The notes beneath the pieces are model-generated. The model made no database searches, was not told where the DNA came from, and worked only from the letters and a program-made list of their open reading frames with translations. A DNA stretch of 64,000 nucleotides from Myripristis murdjan (lineage: Eukaryota; Chordata; Actinopteri; Holocentriformes; Holocentridae). Where the stretch lies: assembly GCF_902150065.1 (NCBI RefSeq), contig NC_043983.1, positions 10,719,321-10,783,320 of the forward strand. The letters are read 5' to 3'. The position numbers and the translations under genes are program-made. Of this stretch, positions 24,194-35,046 are shown piece by piece (within the stretch, counting starts at the first letter, position 1; every line of letters begins with the position of its first letter).

Positions 24194-24199
24194 AATAAA
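24194..24199 (+). terminator. Candidate poly(A) signal of the glutamate transporter
   Basis: A canonical AATAAA about 2.3 kb after the transporter stop codon. Earlier candidates exist near 22429 and 23859, so 3'UTR length is uncertain. Confidence 0.4.
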
Positions 24200-24229
24200 T
24201 TTCTCAGGAACTGATGAATTGTGTCTGAT

Positions 24230-26540
24230 CCTCCTGATTGTGTTTGTGCGGAATTCAGATTAAGAGAGCAACCAGATTGTATTCTGGAGAGAACGGCTAC
24301 CCCTGGTGGAGGATCTTTTTCTGTTCATCGTCCACGTGTAATACACACTTTGGTTAAATATCATTTACAAATGAGTCTTTGTAACTGTCTTAATTTACTG
24401 TTAGTACTGGCCAACAATGAGGTTTATTACTTTCTTTCAGTGCGTGCTTGTAATTTTCTGGCACTTATTGTAGTGTCCTACAAGCCAAACCTGATAATTA
24501 TTTGGTAATACCTCTGGAGCCCGCTTTCACTCAGTGATGCACCGAACATAGCCAGAAAACGATCCCTTCTCCCGGCCTGAATAGCTTTGCAAACTGCAGT
24601 CGAGTGCAGGACCGAGCTGTTTGAAGTGCTCGATAAACAGTGCTTCAGTTTCTGAGAAGTGTTTTACACCAGAGAGTGGAGGCTCAGGCCGCTGCGCCTC
24701 AACATCAAACACCCTCGGCCCAGGTTACGCAAACAGACGAAGCCAGACTAAGACACTGGCTTTGTCCCCACGGGTCTCTACATCATGCTTTATTCAAAAC
24801 CAGCATTTCTGATTATCTAAGTCAGAAACCGAGATAAGTGCCAGATTTAACTGTAGGGTGTTGGCACAGGAGAATGCAGTGTGAGTGTGTTTTCATCTGC
24901 TAGACGCTTAAAGTCACTACTAAATGTACTTACCCTGAGTGAAAGGTGGGGTACTCCCACTTGTGTATTGCAGAATGAATAATATGAGTATTTGGTATTC
25001 TTTGAATGCACATGAAAATACACATGCACACACTGATGAAATAACTCTAAAGATGCACACAAGCACACCCAGATCCCATATTTTACAGTAAAATAAAGAG
25101 TGAAAAACAGATGCAGGCGCAGTCAGTCATTATTTCAGATTAATTTATAAAATAGTTCACTTGAGATACTGTGTTTTTAACATACAGTGCATTCTTCTAC
25201 AATACATTGGTGTTTCAAACACAACTGAGCCCTCAAGTTTTAACAGCCTTGACAGGTGGTGAGTTTTATCACGAATACTTTGGCATAGTTTAGTAACAGA
25301 CTGTCGTGTAAAAGATAAAATTCAACTGCTAATATTATTATTAAAACCTCTGATAGATGCCTGAGGGCCTCATTTACGAAGACTGGCTTGGGTTTCATAC
25401 AGAGTTTCAGTGTACTAACAGTCAATATTCAGAGTGATCAAAATATCAGGAACCCTTTCCAGAGCAGGTGAATCCAGGTGAAATCCGCTGTACAATCCCA
25501 TATTGATTTCACCTGTTCAACACTCGAAATCATGAGGGAGGGGTGTAAATGAAGAGGATGCGAGTTATAGGAGAATTCTCAACCTCGAGACAACCGGAGC
25601 ATGGAATGTGCAAAACAACATTCGAAAGGTGTTCCCGATATTTTACACACTCGGTGCACTGTGACAAAACCCAATCGACTATACTGTGCATGGTGTCGTT
25701 ACACATTACTGAAGGTATACAAGTCACGAAAAAGCATATATCTTACTGATATACAATATTAATATCACTGGAAAATGCTAATTTTCACATGAATTTACCT
25801 TTCTATCAAGCACAGCTTTTGCGCTTATGTTGACTTTAATAAGATCGTTTTGAGAAACAAGACCCTTGCTGGCTTGCTTTGGGTTGCTGGCACTACATGA
25901 AACAGATCAGCCACTAGTAGTAGAAGTAGTAGTTGTTGTAGGAGGAGAAAGGTCCAGGCAGACCTGGGCAAACAGTAGTTGGAGCCGTTTCAAACCGCTG
26001 AAAACATCGCATTGGGAACACTCGGTTTGACTTATCTTACAAGTAATACTCCTCTTGTGAGGCTGCTCATGCCATGTGTTTGGGGATATTTCAAGCATGC
26101 TCCATGTTTAAATATCTGAAGCCTTTTAAATATGTATTGCTGCCCAGGTCTGGTCGCACAGAGACAGGTAGGGTAGATAGAGAGAGACACAAGACGACTG
26201 GAGAGTCAGCAAGCTCCGCCGTGTTAAGATGACAAGCCGCTGAAAGTTTACTTGGCCTGTAAAAGAGTGGGAAGAAGGCTGGGGTGAGTACAGCCAAGTG
26301 GGATGAGACATCACACATGCACGAGTATCACATAGTATAAACCAAGCCTCACCTATGACTATGAGTATTCCTGCCTGTTGGACGGTGCTCCCTCATTCCA
26401 CATTGAGAGCTGCCCAGTTATCTTTCTTGTCCTGTTGAACACCAAAAGAAATCTATAAATGTCTCAGGTCATTTCTTACTGCATCACAAAATCCCCCCTT
26501 TCAATCCAACCACCTCTCTGTCAAACAAATAGACACAAGC
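24230..26540. other. Convergent intergenic region / chemokine 3'UTR
   Basis: The plus-strand transporter and minus-strand chemokine converge here. It contains an interrupted TAG/AGT trinucleotide stretch (about 25916-25945). Minus-strand AATAAA signals (TTTATT on plus) occur near 24424 and 24789. A splice-acceptor-like site on the minus strand at 26257-26268 could serve a fourth chemokine exon. I recognise no other gene. Confidence 0.45.
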
Positions 26541-26544
26541 AAAG

Positions 26545-28759
26545 CTACCAAGAACAAAACAGATCACATACTTTCCTCAATAGACAGATTAGACTTGACT
26601 CGAGTAGCGAGTCATCTAAGTGCCTGACCTCGGACATGACGGGCAGGTTGTCATGAGGAAGGAGCCACATGGTTCTCTGGGCCTTGGTTCTCTGTCTCTG
26701 CAGGAGCTTCCTCAGTAACCTCTTCACCTTCCGGTCTCTGGGGTCTGCACACTTCACTGCCTTCTTGGTGTAAAGACTATAAATCAACAGCACAACACAA
26801 TATGTCATACACAACACAGGATGGTAGGACAAGGTGCGACTAAACCCAAGGGGAAAAGGTAATAAAACCCAAATTTGGATTTCTAAAGCACCATACTATA
26901 GAACAATGACTCTCAGTCAAGGACCAGAAGTCCTTTGGGGCACAACAAAGATGTCCAGCAGGGGCATAGCATAGGTCTCAACATGCTGAGATAAAACTCC
27001 TATTGACGAGATGCTCAGACAACATAGGCAGCAATAACTGTCCATTACATTACAGTCAAATTTAGGTATCTCCTCTGTTGGAAAAAAACAAAGCAAATGT
27101 CTTTGAATTGTCCATGAGATAAATGGGAGCTGGTATGGAAGCCCAAAGGTCAATGTATCTATAACCATTCCACTGGGCCACATGAGAAACTCCTCATTCC
27201 CAATAACAATACATTTCCTTTTCCTAGCCGCTGAAAAACTATGCATCAGAATGCAGCATGGCTCTCTAACTAAATCCTGCTGTTGTGAGTGACTGACGGA
27301 CTGACTGCAGCTGAGTTCAGCTGGCTTGGAAGGTATTTTGTGATGGCTTGTTATTCCCACATATTTCCTTCCTCACTTCCCTGGCAATTACAGCTCAGAG
27401 CCCTGCCACAACAACATGACCTGGATGGATGACAATGCCTCTCAGCCCGGCTCTGCCCTCCTCTAACGAGAGGCATATTTTCCATGTCTGCAGATTGATC
27501 TCCTTAGCTCCAGGAGTGGATAGTTGAAATACTTGCATGATGGCTTGTATACTGCAGTCGGGCCCCTCCGTCTGCACCTCAAACCGCAGCACATCTTTGG
27601 TGCGCACCTTGCCCTGTGAGTACAACATACAGCACTGGACGTCCCTCTGCATCTGCACCCCTTTGCCTACGGGGAAAATAAAGAGAGAGAGGGAGAGTAA
27701 AGGATAGGAAGTAAGAAAAACACAGGGATGTGTGCGTGTGTTTGCGTGTGTGTGTGTGAGAAGGAGAGAGACATGAAAAAATGTCAGCAAAGCAGGGCAC
27801 GAGTGAGGGAGAGAATATGAAATTCCCTGCTGTGACACTCATCTAATCATGTTCAGTCACAGTTGATCATTGTTTTTATTGCAAACACTGCATTTACATT
27901 ATTAATTTTAATTAACCAGGTTGTCTCACATATTAAAAATCTGTGTGTTAAAGGAGGCCTGGACCATGATGCAGCAACATAACAAACATAAAAGTGACAG
28001 AGGAACAGTAAACAACAGTGAACATGAGTAAAATACAGTTAAAATTATATACAGTGATATTAAACATCCATATTTACTGCATTTCACTGTAGCTGTTATG
28101 CATAGAGAGAATACACTGATTATAAACAACCATTTCCAATGCATTTTGCTCAAGTCAGTACTCTGATGTTAGCACAGAATTAAAGAATTTGGCAGCTTTA
28201 GAAAAATGTTATCTGTTGTGCAGAGTGCAGACTACTGTACACGCCCCCTAGTTACACACACACACCCACACACACACACGCACACACACATGCATCCATG
28301 CATACACATACATGCGCACACAAGAATGTCAAAGGCATTGGAGCCACATCCCATCATGCTGCAAAACACACTGCCATGCCAGTGAAATGGGAGGGAGAGA
28401 AAGTGAGAGAAAGAGAGGAAGAGTGTGTGTGTGTGTGTGCGTGTGTGGAGGGTGTGCCATCATGGCTTTTCATCCAGGGCAATTGTGTAAACAAAACAAA
28501 GTGCAATAGAAGCAGCAGGAGCAGCAACAGCACTAAAACAGGATTTGACTGCTTTGCTTTGCCACAGATGGTGTTGAATCTTGTCCCCTGACATCCCACA
28601 GCACTTCCACTGCTTTCACAACAGTCACATTTCGAGCACGGAGACATGACTACGCCGTCGCTACCAGCTCTGACACAGTTGCTTCTTTCTATTTCTGCTC
28701 AGTGTGGTGGGATTTCAGATGCTTGTCCCCTGCCCCTCTGTTTACATCCACACTTGCTG

Positions 28760-28790
<31 letters not shown>

Positions 28791-28872
28791 ATCCCTCTTT
28801 CCCTCTTCTCTCCTTTTCTTTCTTCGCCATCGCTCCCTCGCTATACTGCCCACCTGCAGGGTGCATGCAAGC

Positions 28873-28904
<32 letters not shown>

Positions 28905-28989
28905 GTGAGTGCGGCTGTGTCCTACCTTCCACAGATGCCAGAAGAATAACAGTCAGAGAAATAACAGTCAACATCTGCAGTACGAACAT
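26545..28989 (-). CDS. CC chemokine (CCL19/21/25/27/28-like group)
   Basis: Three coding exons on the minus strand: 28989-28926, 27666-27537 and 26776-26545. They give 141 residues if exon 3 is read to its stop. Residues 1-22 are a signal peptide (MFVLQMLTVISLTVILLASV). The mature protein has the adjacent cysteines C33-C34, then C59 and C74, with DCSIQAIILYTKK and KCADPRDRKVKRLLRKL, the usual chemokine beta-strand 3 and C-terminal helix. Intron phases 1 and 2 are the standard CC chemokine pattern. Intron 2 has a GC donor (AT|GCAAGT). The CCMLYSQGK stretch recalls CCL21, while the ILYTKK region also fits CCL27/28, so the orthology is open. The hydrophobic C-terminus with C129, C135 and C139 is unusual. 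A donor after E114 (GAG|GTCAGG) joined to the acceptor before 26256 would instead end the protein after two more residues (116 in total). Secreted; attracts leukocytes through CCR-type receptors. Confidence 0.87.
28761..28790 (+). repeat. (GCT)10 trinucleotide repeat in chemokine intron 1
   Basis: Ten uninterrupted GCT units (CAG/CTG class), within the first intron of the minus-strand chemokine gene. Confidence 0.95.
28873..28900 (+). repeat. (CA)n microsatellite
   Basis: 28 bases of pure CA, 26 bases from the exon 1 donor of the minus-strand chemokine. A more interrupted CA stretch lies at 28255-28290. Confidence 0.95.
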
Positions 28990-29040
28990 GATGAGGCTGG
29001 AGGAGAGGAGGACAGGAGAGGAGAGGAGAATAATCTACTC

Positions 29041-29340
29041 TGTCACCTCTCCCTCTATGGCTGCCTCTCTTATATTACTCCCTCCCTCTTTATACCTCCC
29101 TCCCCACCTCACTCTCACTCACTCACTTCCACTCTGCCTCTCTTTCTCTATCTCACCGTCTTTCCCTCCCTCCCTCTATTTATCCACTTCCAGTCATTCT
29201 CGCTTTCACCCTCTAACTCCCTCCCTTCCCTCTTTTCTATTCCTTCTTTCATTCCTCTCTTCTTCCTTCCCACTCCTCCTCCATCTGTCTCATCTCATTG
29301 CACCTCTCTTTTCTCCCCGTCTGCCTTTACACTTCCTAAT
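29041..29340. repeat. Polypyrimidine/polypurine tract upstream of the chemokine
   Basis: About 300 bases are made almost only of C and T on the plus strand (A and G on the transcribed side of the minus-strand chemokine), with few interruptions. It lies directly upstream of chemokine exon 1 and contains its candidate TATA box. Confidence 0.85.
29088..29094 (-). promoter_or_regulatory. Candidate TATA box of the 26.5-29 kb chemokine
   Basis: TATAAAG on the minus strand about 100 bases upstream of the start codon, with a second weaker TATA-like site at 29070-29077. TATA-driven promoters are common for inducible chemokines. No start-site data are available. Confidence 0.4.
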
Positions 29341-31888
29341 ATTGTTGCATCCCTTTTGGCACAATCCAAGTCTCATTTATGTTCTGACTTTTTTTTTAAT
29401 CTGTCTTCTCTCCTGTGCAGACTGAAATGGATTAGTAAAATCAGTAAAGGATATTATCTGTGTCGTTGATTCTCATGATTAAGGCCGATACTTGGAATTT
29501 CACATTTAAAAAAAAAAAAAAAGCATTACGACATAACTCTAATGACCCTGATTTATGGCTAAATAATGCAGTCATGGAAACTCTGCTACCTAGCAGTAGG
29601 TGTGTCCGACTCCTGCAGCTGGATCAGTGTTGCAGCAGACTTACGTTCTCTCAGCGTTTTGCTGGAGGGATCCCAGACGAGATGTAAAACACACCTAGAG
29701 ACCGTGCTACAGCGCATTCACCGGGTTCACTTGCCCCAGAAATATGTGAATGAATCACAGTTTTAAATAGAGCACGCAGATATTGGATGTTGAATGTATG
29801 CATGTAATATAATAATGTGCAGATTGTAGTGGATCACGCCATCCCTATGCATGAGGTCCAGGTGACCACATCAGCGTGCACTGTGACCCAATGTGTGTTT
29901 CAAAAGTCAACGCCTGTGACCAATGCAAACCTCTACATTGGTTATATTTACCAAATTAAGTGATGTTATGCATTATGCTTTAATATGTAGAATCTTTCCA
30001 CGTCTGCCCATTAATCATAAAATATAGTTCCTTGCATTCCATAGCCAATCACCACAAGAAAATGCTGGAGGCTCTGTCTGAGATTCAAGCATCAACAACC
30101 GCCATTAAAGGCTTCGACAGAGAGAGCAGCAGGACCTGATTACGGAGAGAAACCAGAGGAACTGATGTACATCTGGTCCAACATACTGCTCCTTTGAACC
30201 GGCCTTGTCCTGGTGAAAAATGCAAAACATGGATGCCAAAAGGCAGGAGATGGCAGCGACTATGGCGTGTGACAAGATTGAGAGGTCTGGTTAGGTACGA
30301 CAAATGCAAATGCTGCCACATCCCATCACTGTTTAACACTCCTCACTAAATATAATGCATACACCATCATTTAACAACAATAACTGTTGTTAATAAGGAT
30401 GCTTTTAAGGTGCATGTGTGTGTGTCGGTGTGTCCATGTGTGTCCAGTCTGGTGGGTCTGACAGTCATTATAAATCAGCTGATGCCGCCAGTGGTTATTT
30501 ATATGGTAATACACAGACAGCAGTGTCCAGGAAGTTGCAACAGCAGTGTCACTGTCATCACACATGTTGTGGTCAGGAAACATTTTAATACCTTTGATCC
30601 TCCCTTTGTTGTCTGTTGCTCATCCAAATTTCCATGACTTTGAAACGGAAAATCCACCCTCACATACTGCTGCACTGTTAGAGATTATCATCATCATTTG
30701 CCATGTTCAGTGTGATGTTTTTTTATGATACAGTGTGGTCATTTGGCTTGTTTGGTGTGCTTTAGTGTACTTTCCATTTTGTTTCCCAAGAGGGACTTTA
30801 AATAAAAGTGGATATAAGGGCAAGTAATGCAGCTAGCTAGCCAACTAGGTTGTGAACACTGGGGTGTGTGTATGACCGCAGCTGTGGCCCCGACTCAGAT
30901 TGCAATGTGTGTATGCATTGAATTCTGGTCTATTGAGGCTGCACCAGTGGGGAATCGGTATCTTTGTCTCTTGTACGACGGATCAGAATAAGAATCAGAA
31001 ATATTTATGGATCACTGGGGGGAAATTTTCTCAATGTATAATTGTTGAACACTGGCGCCAGAAGATGAGGCTATGACATTTGATTCAGAGGGACTGACAC
31101 CACAAATATGACTTTTAACATTAATGTTTTAGATGGCTAAACTTATTTTTTGCTACCTAACTTTGTTGTAGCTGCACTGGAAATATGTTGACATGAGATC
31201 ACATCATCCATGTTTGTGTCTCTGCAAGAAGGACACACCACCAAGGAGCAAAATGGGCCCCAGAGCTGCAACAGTACAAAAACAAAAGATGTTTTATTAC
31301 CATAGTGCACCCAGACTCACAAAACTCTTTCTATGAACCTGCTGGTATTCCTCTAAATGAACTTGCAGAAATCATGTGGAAAAAATGTTTGACCAAGGTT
31401 ACATAAATTATTGGCAAATTTAAAACGAAGGTTAAGAACCACAGTATAACCCATCACACTTCATTAGGCTAAGTACTTTGGGCATTCTTTGGGAAATACC
31501 AAAAAGTAGACAACTGCCCAGTACATTGGCATGACATTGCTTGAACCACAAGCCACCTGTCTTGCAAAGCGGTACGCATTGTTTTAGACAAGGCTGAATA
31601 AGGGTCATCACTAATGTGCTATGGCCGCTCAAGCACTTTTTGTAGAGGTGCAACAAAATGACAGGACCTCGGGCCTGCCTGGCTCTGTTCCTGCGCACTG
31701 CAAGGAGTGTTTGGGCTACCATCGAGCAATTTACTCTTGGACTATTAAAATGAGCTTTGTGGGAAAAACGAGAAATATTCAGACGACAAGGCAACACTGT
31801 AATCCCCTATCTGACTCTGTGCATACATACCTGAGCCCTGCAAGTGAAAATATGCAGTCTGTGTACCGAGGGGGTGAGGTTGGGCGAA

Positions 31889-31890
<2 letters not shown>

Positions 31891-31927
<37 letters not shown>
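31891..31927 (+). repeat. (GT)n microsatellite
   Basis: 37-base GT run immediately followed by a G-rich tract. Confidence 0.95.
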
Positions 31928-31929
<2 letters not shown>

Positions 31930-31931
31930 TT

Positions 31932-31963
31932 GGGGTAGGGGGGTGGGGTGTGGGGGGGCGGGG
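31932..31963 (+). other. G-quadruplex-prone tract
   Basis: Five consecutive G runs of at least four bases, separated by loops of one to three bases: G4-TA-G6-T-G4-TGT-G7-C-G4. This satisfies the standard G4 pattern (four runs of three or more G with short loops). Function unknown; it is intergenic. Confidence 0.85.
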
Positions 31964-34781
31964 TTAAGTGCTCAAGAATTTGACCTAAGAAATCAGGTTG
32001 GAATCTCTCAGCTGCAAAAACATACTTTCCACATGACTACAGGTCTACTTGGGAGCCAAATACATTTTCGGCATATCTTTGGAGCAATTAAAAGATTTCT
32101 TGTCAAAGTGTACGGGCTCACAAATGTGGCCCGATCAACACTGAAACCAGCAGCAGTGCAGGGAGGGAGGATCGTGTCTTTTAATCCAGACGAGGCAGAG
32201 GCGTCTTCCTCTCCTAGGGGGTGGAGAGCCTGAGATGTACAGGAGGATCCTGTGGCCCCCTGGAGATGTTGGAGGACACGGCTCACTCCACTGGACACGC
32301 AGGATAGGGGAGCTAACCTAAAAGGGATTTCTGAGGGATGAGATGCAGGGGGCAATTCTTCATCCAACTCTTTAGACCAGGCATACGATTAAGTATCTAA
32401 GACACACGGCAAGCTGTACAGAGAGCAATGTGTGGTGCAGAGCGTAGATATGAAGAGGTTCTGGGGCTAGTTTGTGAGAAAAGTTTTTATGCTCGCATTC
32501 CAATCCAATCTTGAGGTAAAAATAAGTGACTTATAAAGATTTAATTTTCTGTGATGTATCACAAGCCCCGTTTTCCATTGTTACTTAAGGTATGAATGCC
32601 CATGAATCTCATTCACTTAGTTTCTGTCAGACTGTTTGAAATGATTGTCCGATGAAATCTAGGATAGTCCAATTTCAAAGCCAGTTTTTATTAATGAGCC
32701 CCCTGAAGCCAGATTTTTTTTTCTCTCTCTCTCTCAGCGTGCCATTCCTGCACCAGCATAAATGAGGACCATCAATCCAGGGCGTCCCTGATTCATTGTT
32801 CGTGTTCTGCCCTGGACAGGAGGAGGGTCTGAACTCTCTCTTACTTCACATGAGATTTCCTTAATGGAATGTCTTTATTGACTGTGGAAATAAAATTATG
32901 TCCATTCCTGCAATATGTTGTGATTATATTTTATTAGAAAAGAGAGGTACTCCATGTTCCCCTCTGCCAGTCAGGCATTCCTCTGCAGGGAGTTGACTGG
33001 TGCTCCTCTGGAACCAAACATCTGTGCTTCTCACAGCTCTGTTTCATTACTCACCGAAACACTAAACCCAGAAAATCAGCTTAAACATACTAAAGCATTT
33101 ATTTTGAAAATCCCCATTGCAAAAACTCAAGGGGTCTTGACTGTGCCTAGAGTGTGAAACTGAACACTTTTGAGGAGTGGATGTGTTTAACAAATGCTGC
33201 CAGAAAGAACAACACACATCTCCGTCTGGGGAGATTCTAATACATTCCTAATGCAAACTCTAAACTTGATGTGATTTTTCCTCAGTGTCACAGAGAAGTC
33301 ACCGTGAGAGAGCGCCGAGTACCTGGCTCTGAGCAGGAGGTTTAACCTGTCCACTGCTCCAAAACTGCCCCCGATTGTGTACGTCTGCAACAGCAAAATC
33401 GTACATCACCATAAAGAAAATGCCACACTAAAAAGAAAAAATACAGAAATGGAGAAATGAAATTTGTCACAATAGTGTGTAGGGCCTCATGTCCGTGTTT
33501 GTGCAACTCCAGTGTCTGCTCATATCCATAACATCTCCCACACTAGTCTACTATTTACACAGGAATGCTGACTGCATACTCTGAGCCAGGCATGCCGATT
33601 CTGAATGAATGCACGCTCAAAAAGCACGCAAAGCAATATATCTTCCCAACCCAGCCCTGATTTCCTCTGTTTTATCGATTTAATTCGGCACGGCAGATGG
33701 GACCACCAGCACGGGCACCCTCCCTGGCATGAGCGTCTGCCCCAGCCTGAGCTGCCCCGATCTGCTCCAAAGCTCTTATTATTCTTTCTTGATTATTGAC
33801 CTGCAGCACCAGCAATCCATGTTTGGCTGACATGACAGGAAAACAAGCAGGAGAGAATGGCACGATGATGGAGTCTCACTAAAACCGAGCCTCCAGACAC
33901 AAATCCAGAACAGTAGCTCCCAAGAAGTTTTGCATCAGGAACCAAAAAACTTATGTCTATTTATGGAATTGATCTTCAAAAAATGTTCTCATTGGCCAGA
34001 GCATTCTTTGTTTGAAAAAAAAAAATGACTTGAATCTTGAAATAGAGAGCCAGTTAAAATCCTATTAATTTTCAGGTTATACAATACTTGCCTTACATGA
34101 CACAGCACAGATATCATACCCAACAGTGGTGAGATAACCTACTCATTTGTTCTTTAATGTTTAAAAAAAAAAAAAAAAAAAAGACAATTTTGTGATGCCT
34201 CTTTCCTCTGGGAGCCCGGTGGGTATTCTTGGTACGCAGCCTTTCATGTCTTATGATAATCTAATAAAACGTCTCTTTGGCTCAGCAACCCGGTTCCATA
34301 AAGTTCGAGATTATTTATTCTAAGTGGGGTGTGGGTATCTGTCTATGAAAGCAGGATGTACTGCAGCATTTAGCCGAACAAAAATGTCAATATTGTGACT
34401 GGGGGAAATGGAGAACGCATGTGAACCTGCATTCGGACATTGATCACGTATAGTGCGAACAGCTTTGTGTTTCAAGATGTCAGAAACAACTTCCACAGAT
34501 CTGACCGATTCAAAATAATATTCGCTGAACACATAATTTGATTTAATTTGCCTGAAATGACTTCAATCTGCCAGTTAAAAGGATTGGCAACCCTACAGTC
34601 TCGGATGTCTGGCCCAAAAAAGTGGTGGGAACAAATTTTTACAAGTTAGGAGCCTGACAAATTAGTAGAGCATAAATGATCAGAATCTGCCAGTATAAAC
34701 ATGACAACTGGCTAAAGAGAGAGACTGATAAATACAACTATTATAATAAAAATTCCTGAAATTGTGAGTTTCAAATTAAAA

Positions 34782-34787
34782 TTTATT
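34782..34787 (-). terminator. pole4: Candidate poly(A) signal of pole4
   Basis: AATAAA on the minus strand about 260 bases after the pole4 stop codon. Confidence 0.5.
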
Positions 34788-35046
34788 TCAACATCAAGTA
34801 GAGTTGACAAGTATTTACAAAAAAAAAAGAAAAAAAAAAGGACTGCATAGAACAACACTAACCACCACAGTTAAATATGAAAAATCTTGATGGCACGTTG
34901 TAGAAAAGAAGCATTTACAAATGTCCAATTTGAAAATCTGATTTACAAAAGTACCAGAAAATTTTCCATGATAAACATGTCCTTGTTACGGAAAATTTCT
35001 CAGATGGTTGGAAATATTCAATGTTCCTCCACTCCTGAAGGGGTAT

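Larger units (their letters stand above)
29341..34780. other. Intergenic region between the chemokine and pole4, no certain gene
   Basis: About 5.4 kb with no recognisable protein. It holds a GT repeat with adjoining G-rich tract (31891-31963) and poly-A runs (29509-29523, 34162-34182). One orphan exon-like segment on the minus strand (33384-33323) has good splice signals on both sides. A short GC-rich patch lies at 33690-33770. Confidence 0.45.

Noticed and set aside
28646-29425. A 259-codon open frame on the plus strand
   Set aside because: It is made of the CTG repeat, CA repeat and the long pyrimidine tract (Pro/Ser/Leu/His runs) and runs antisense to the real chemokine exon. No domain is present.
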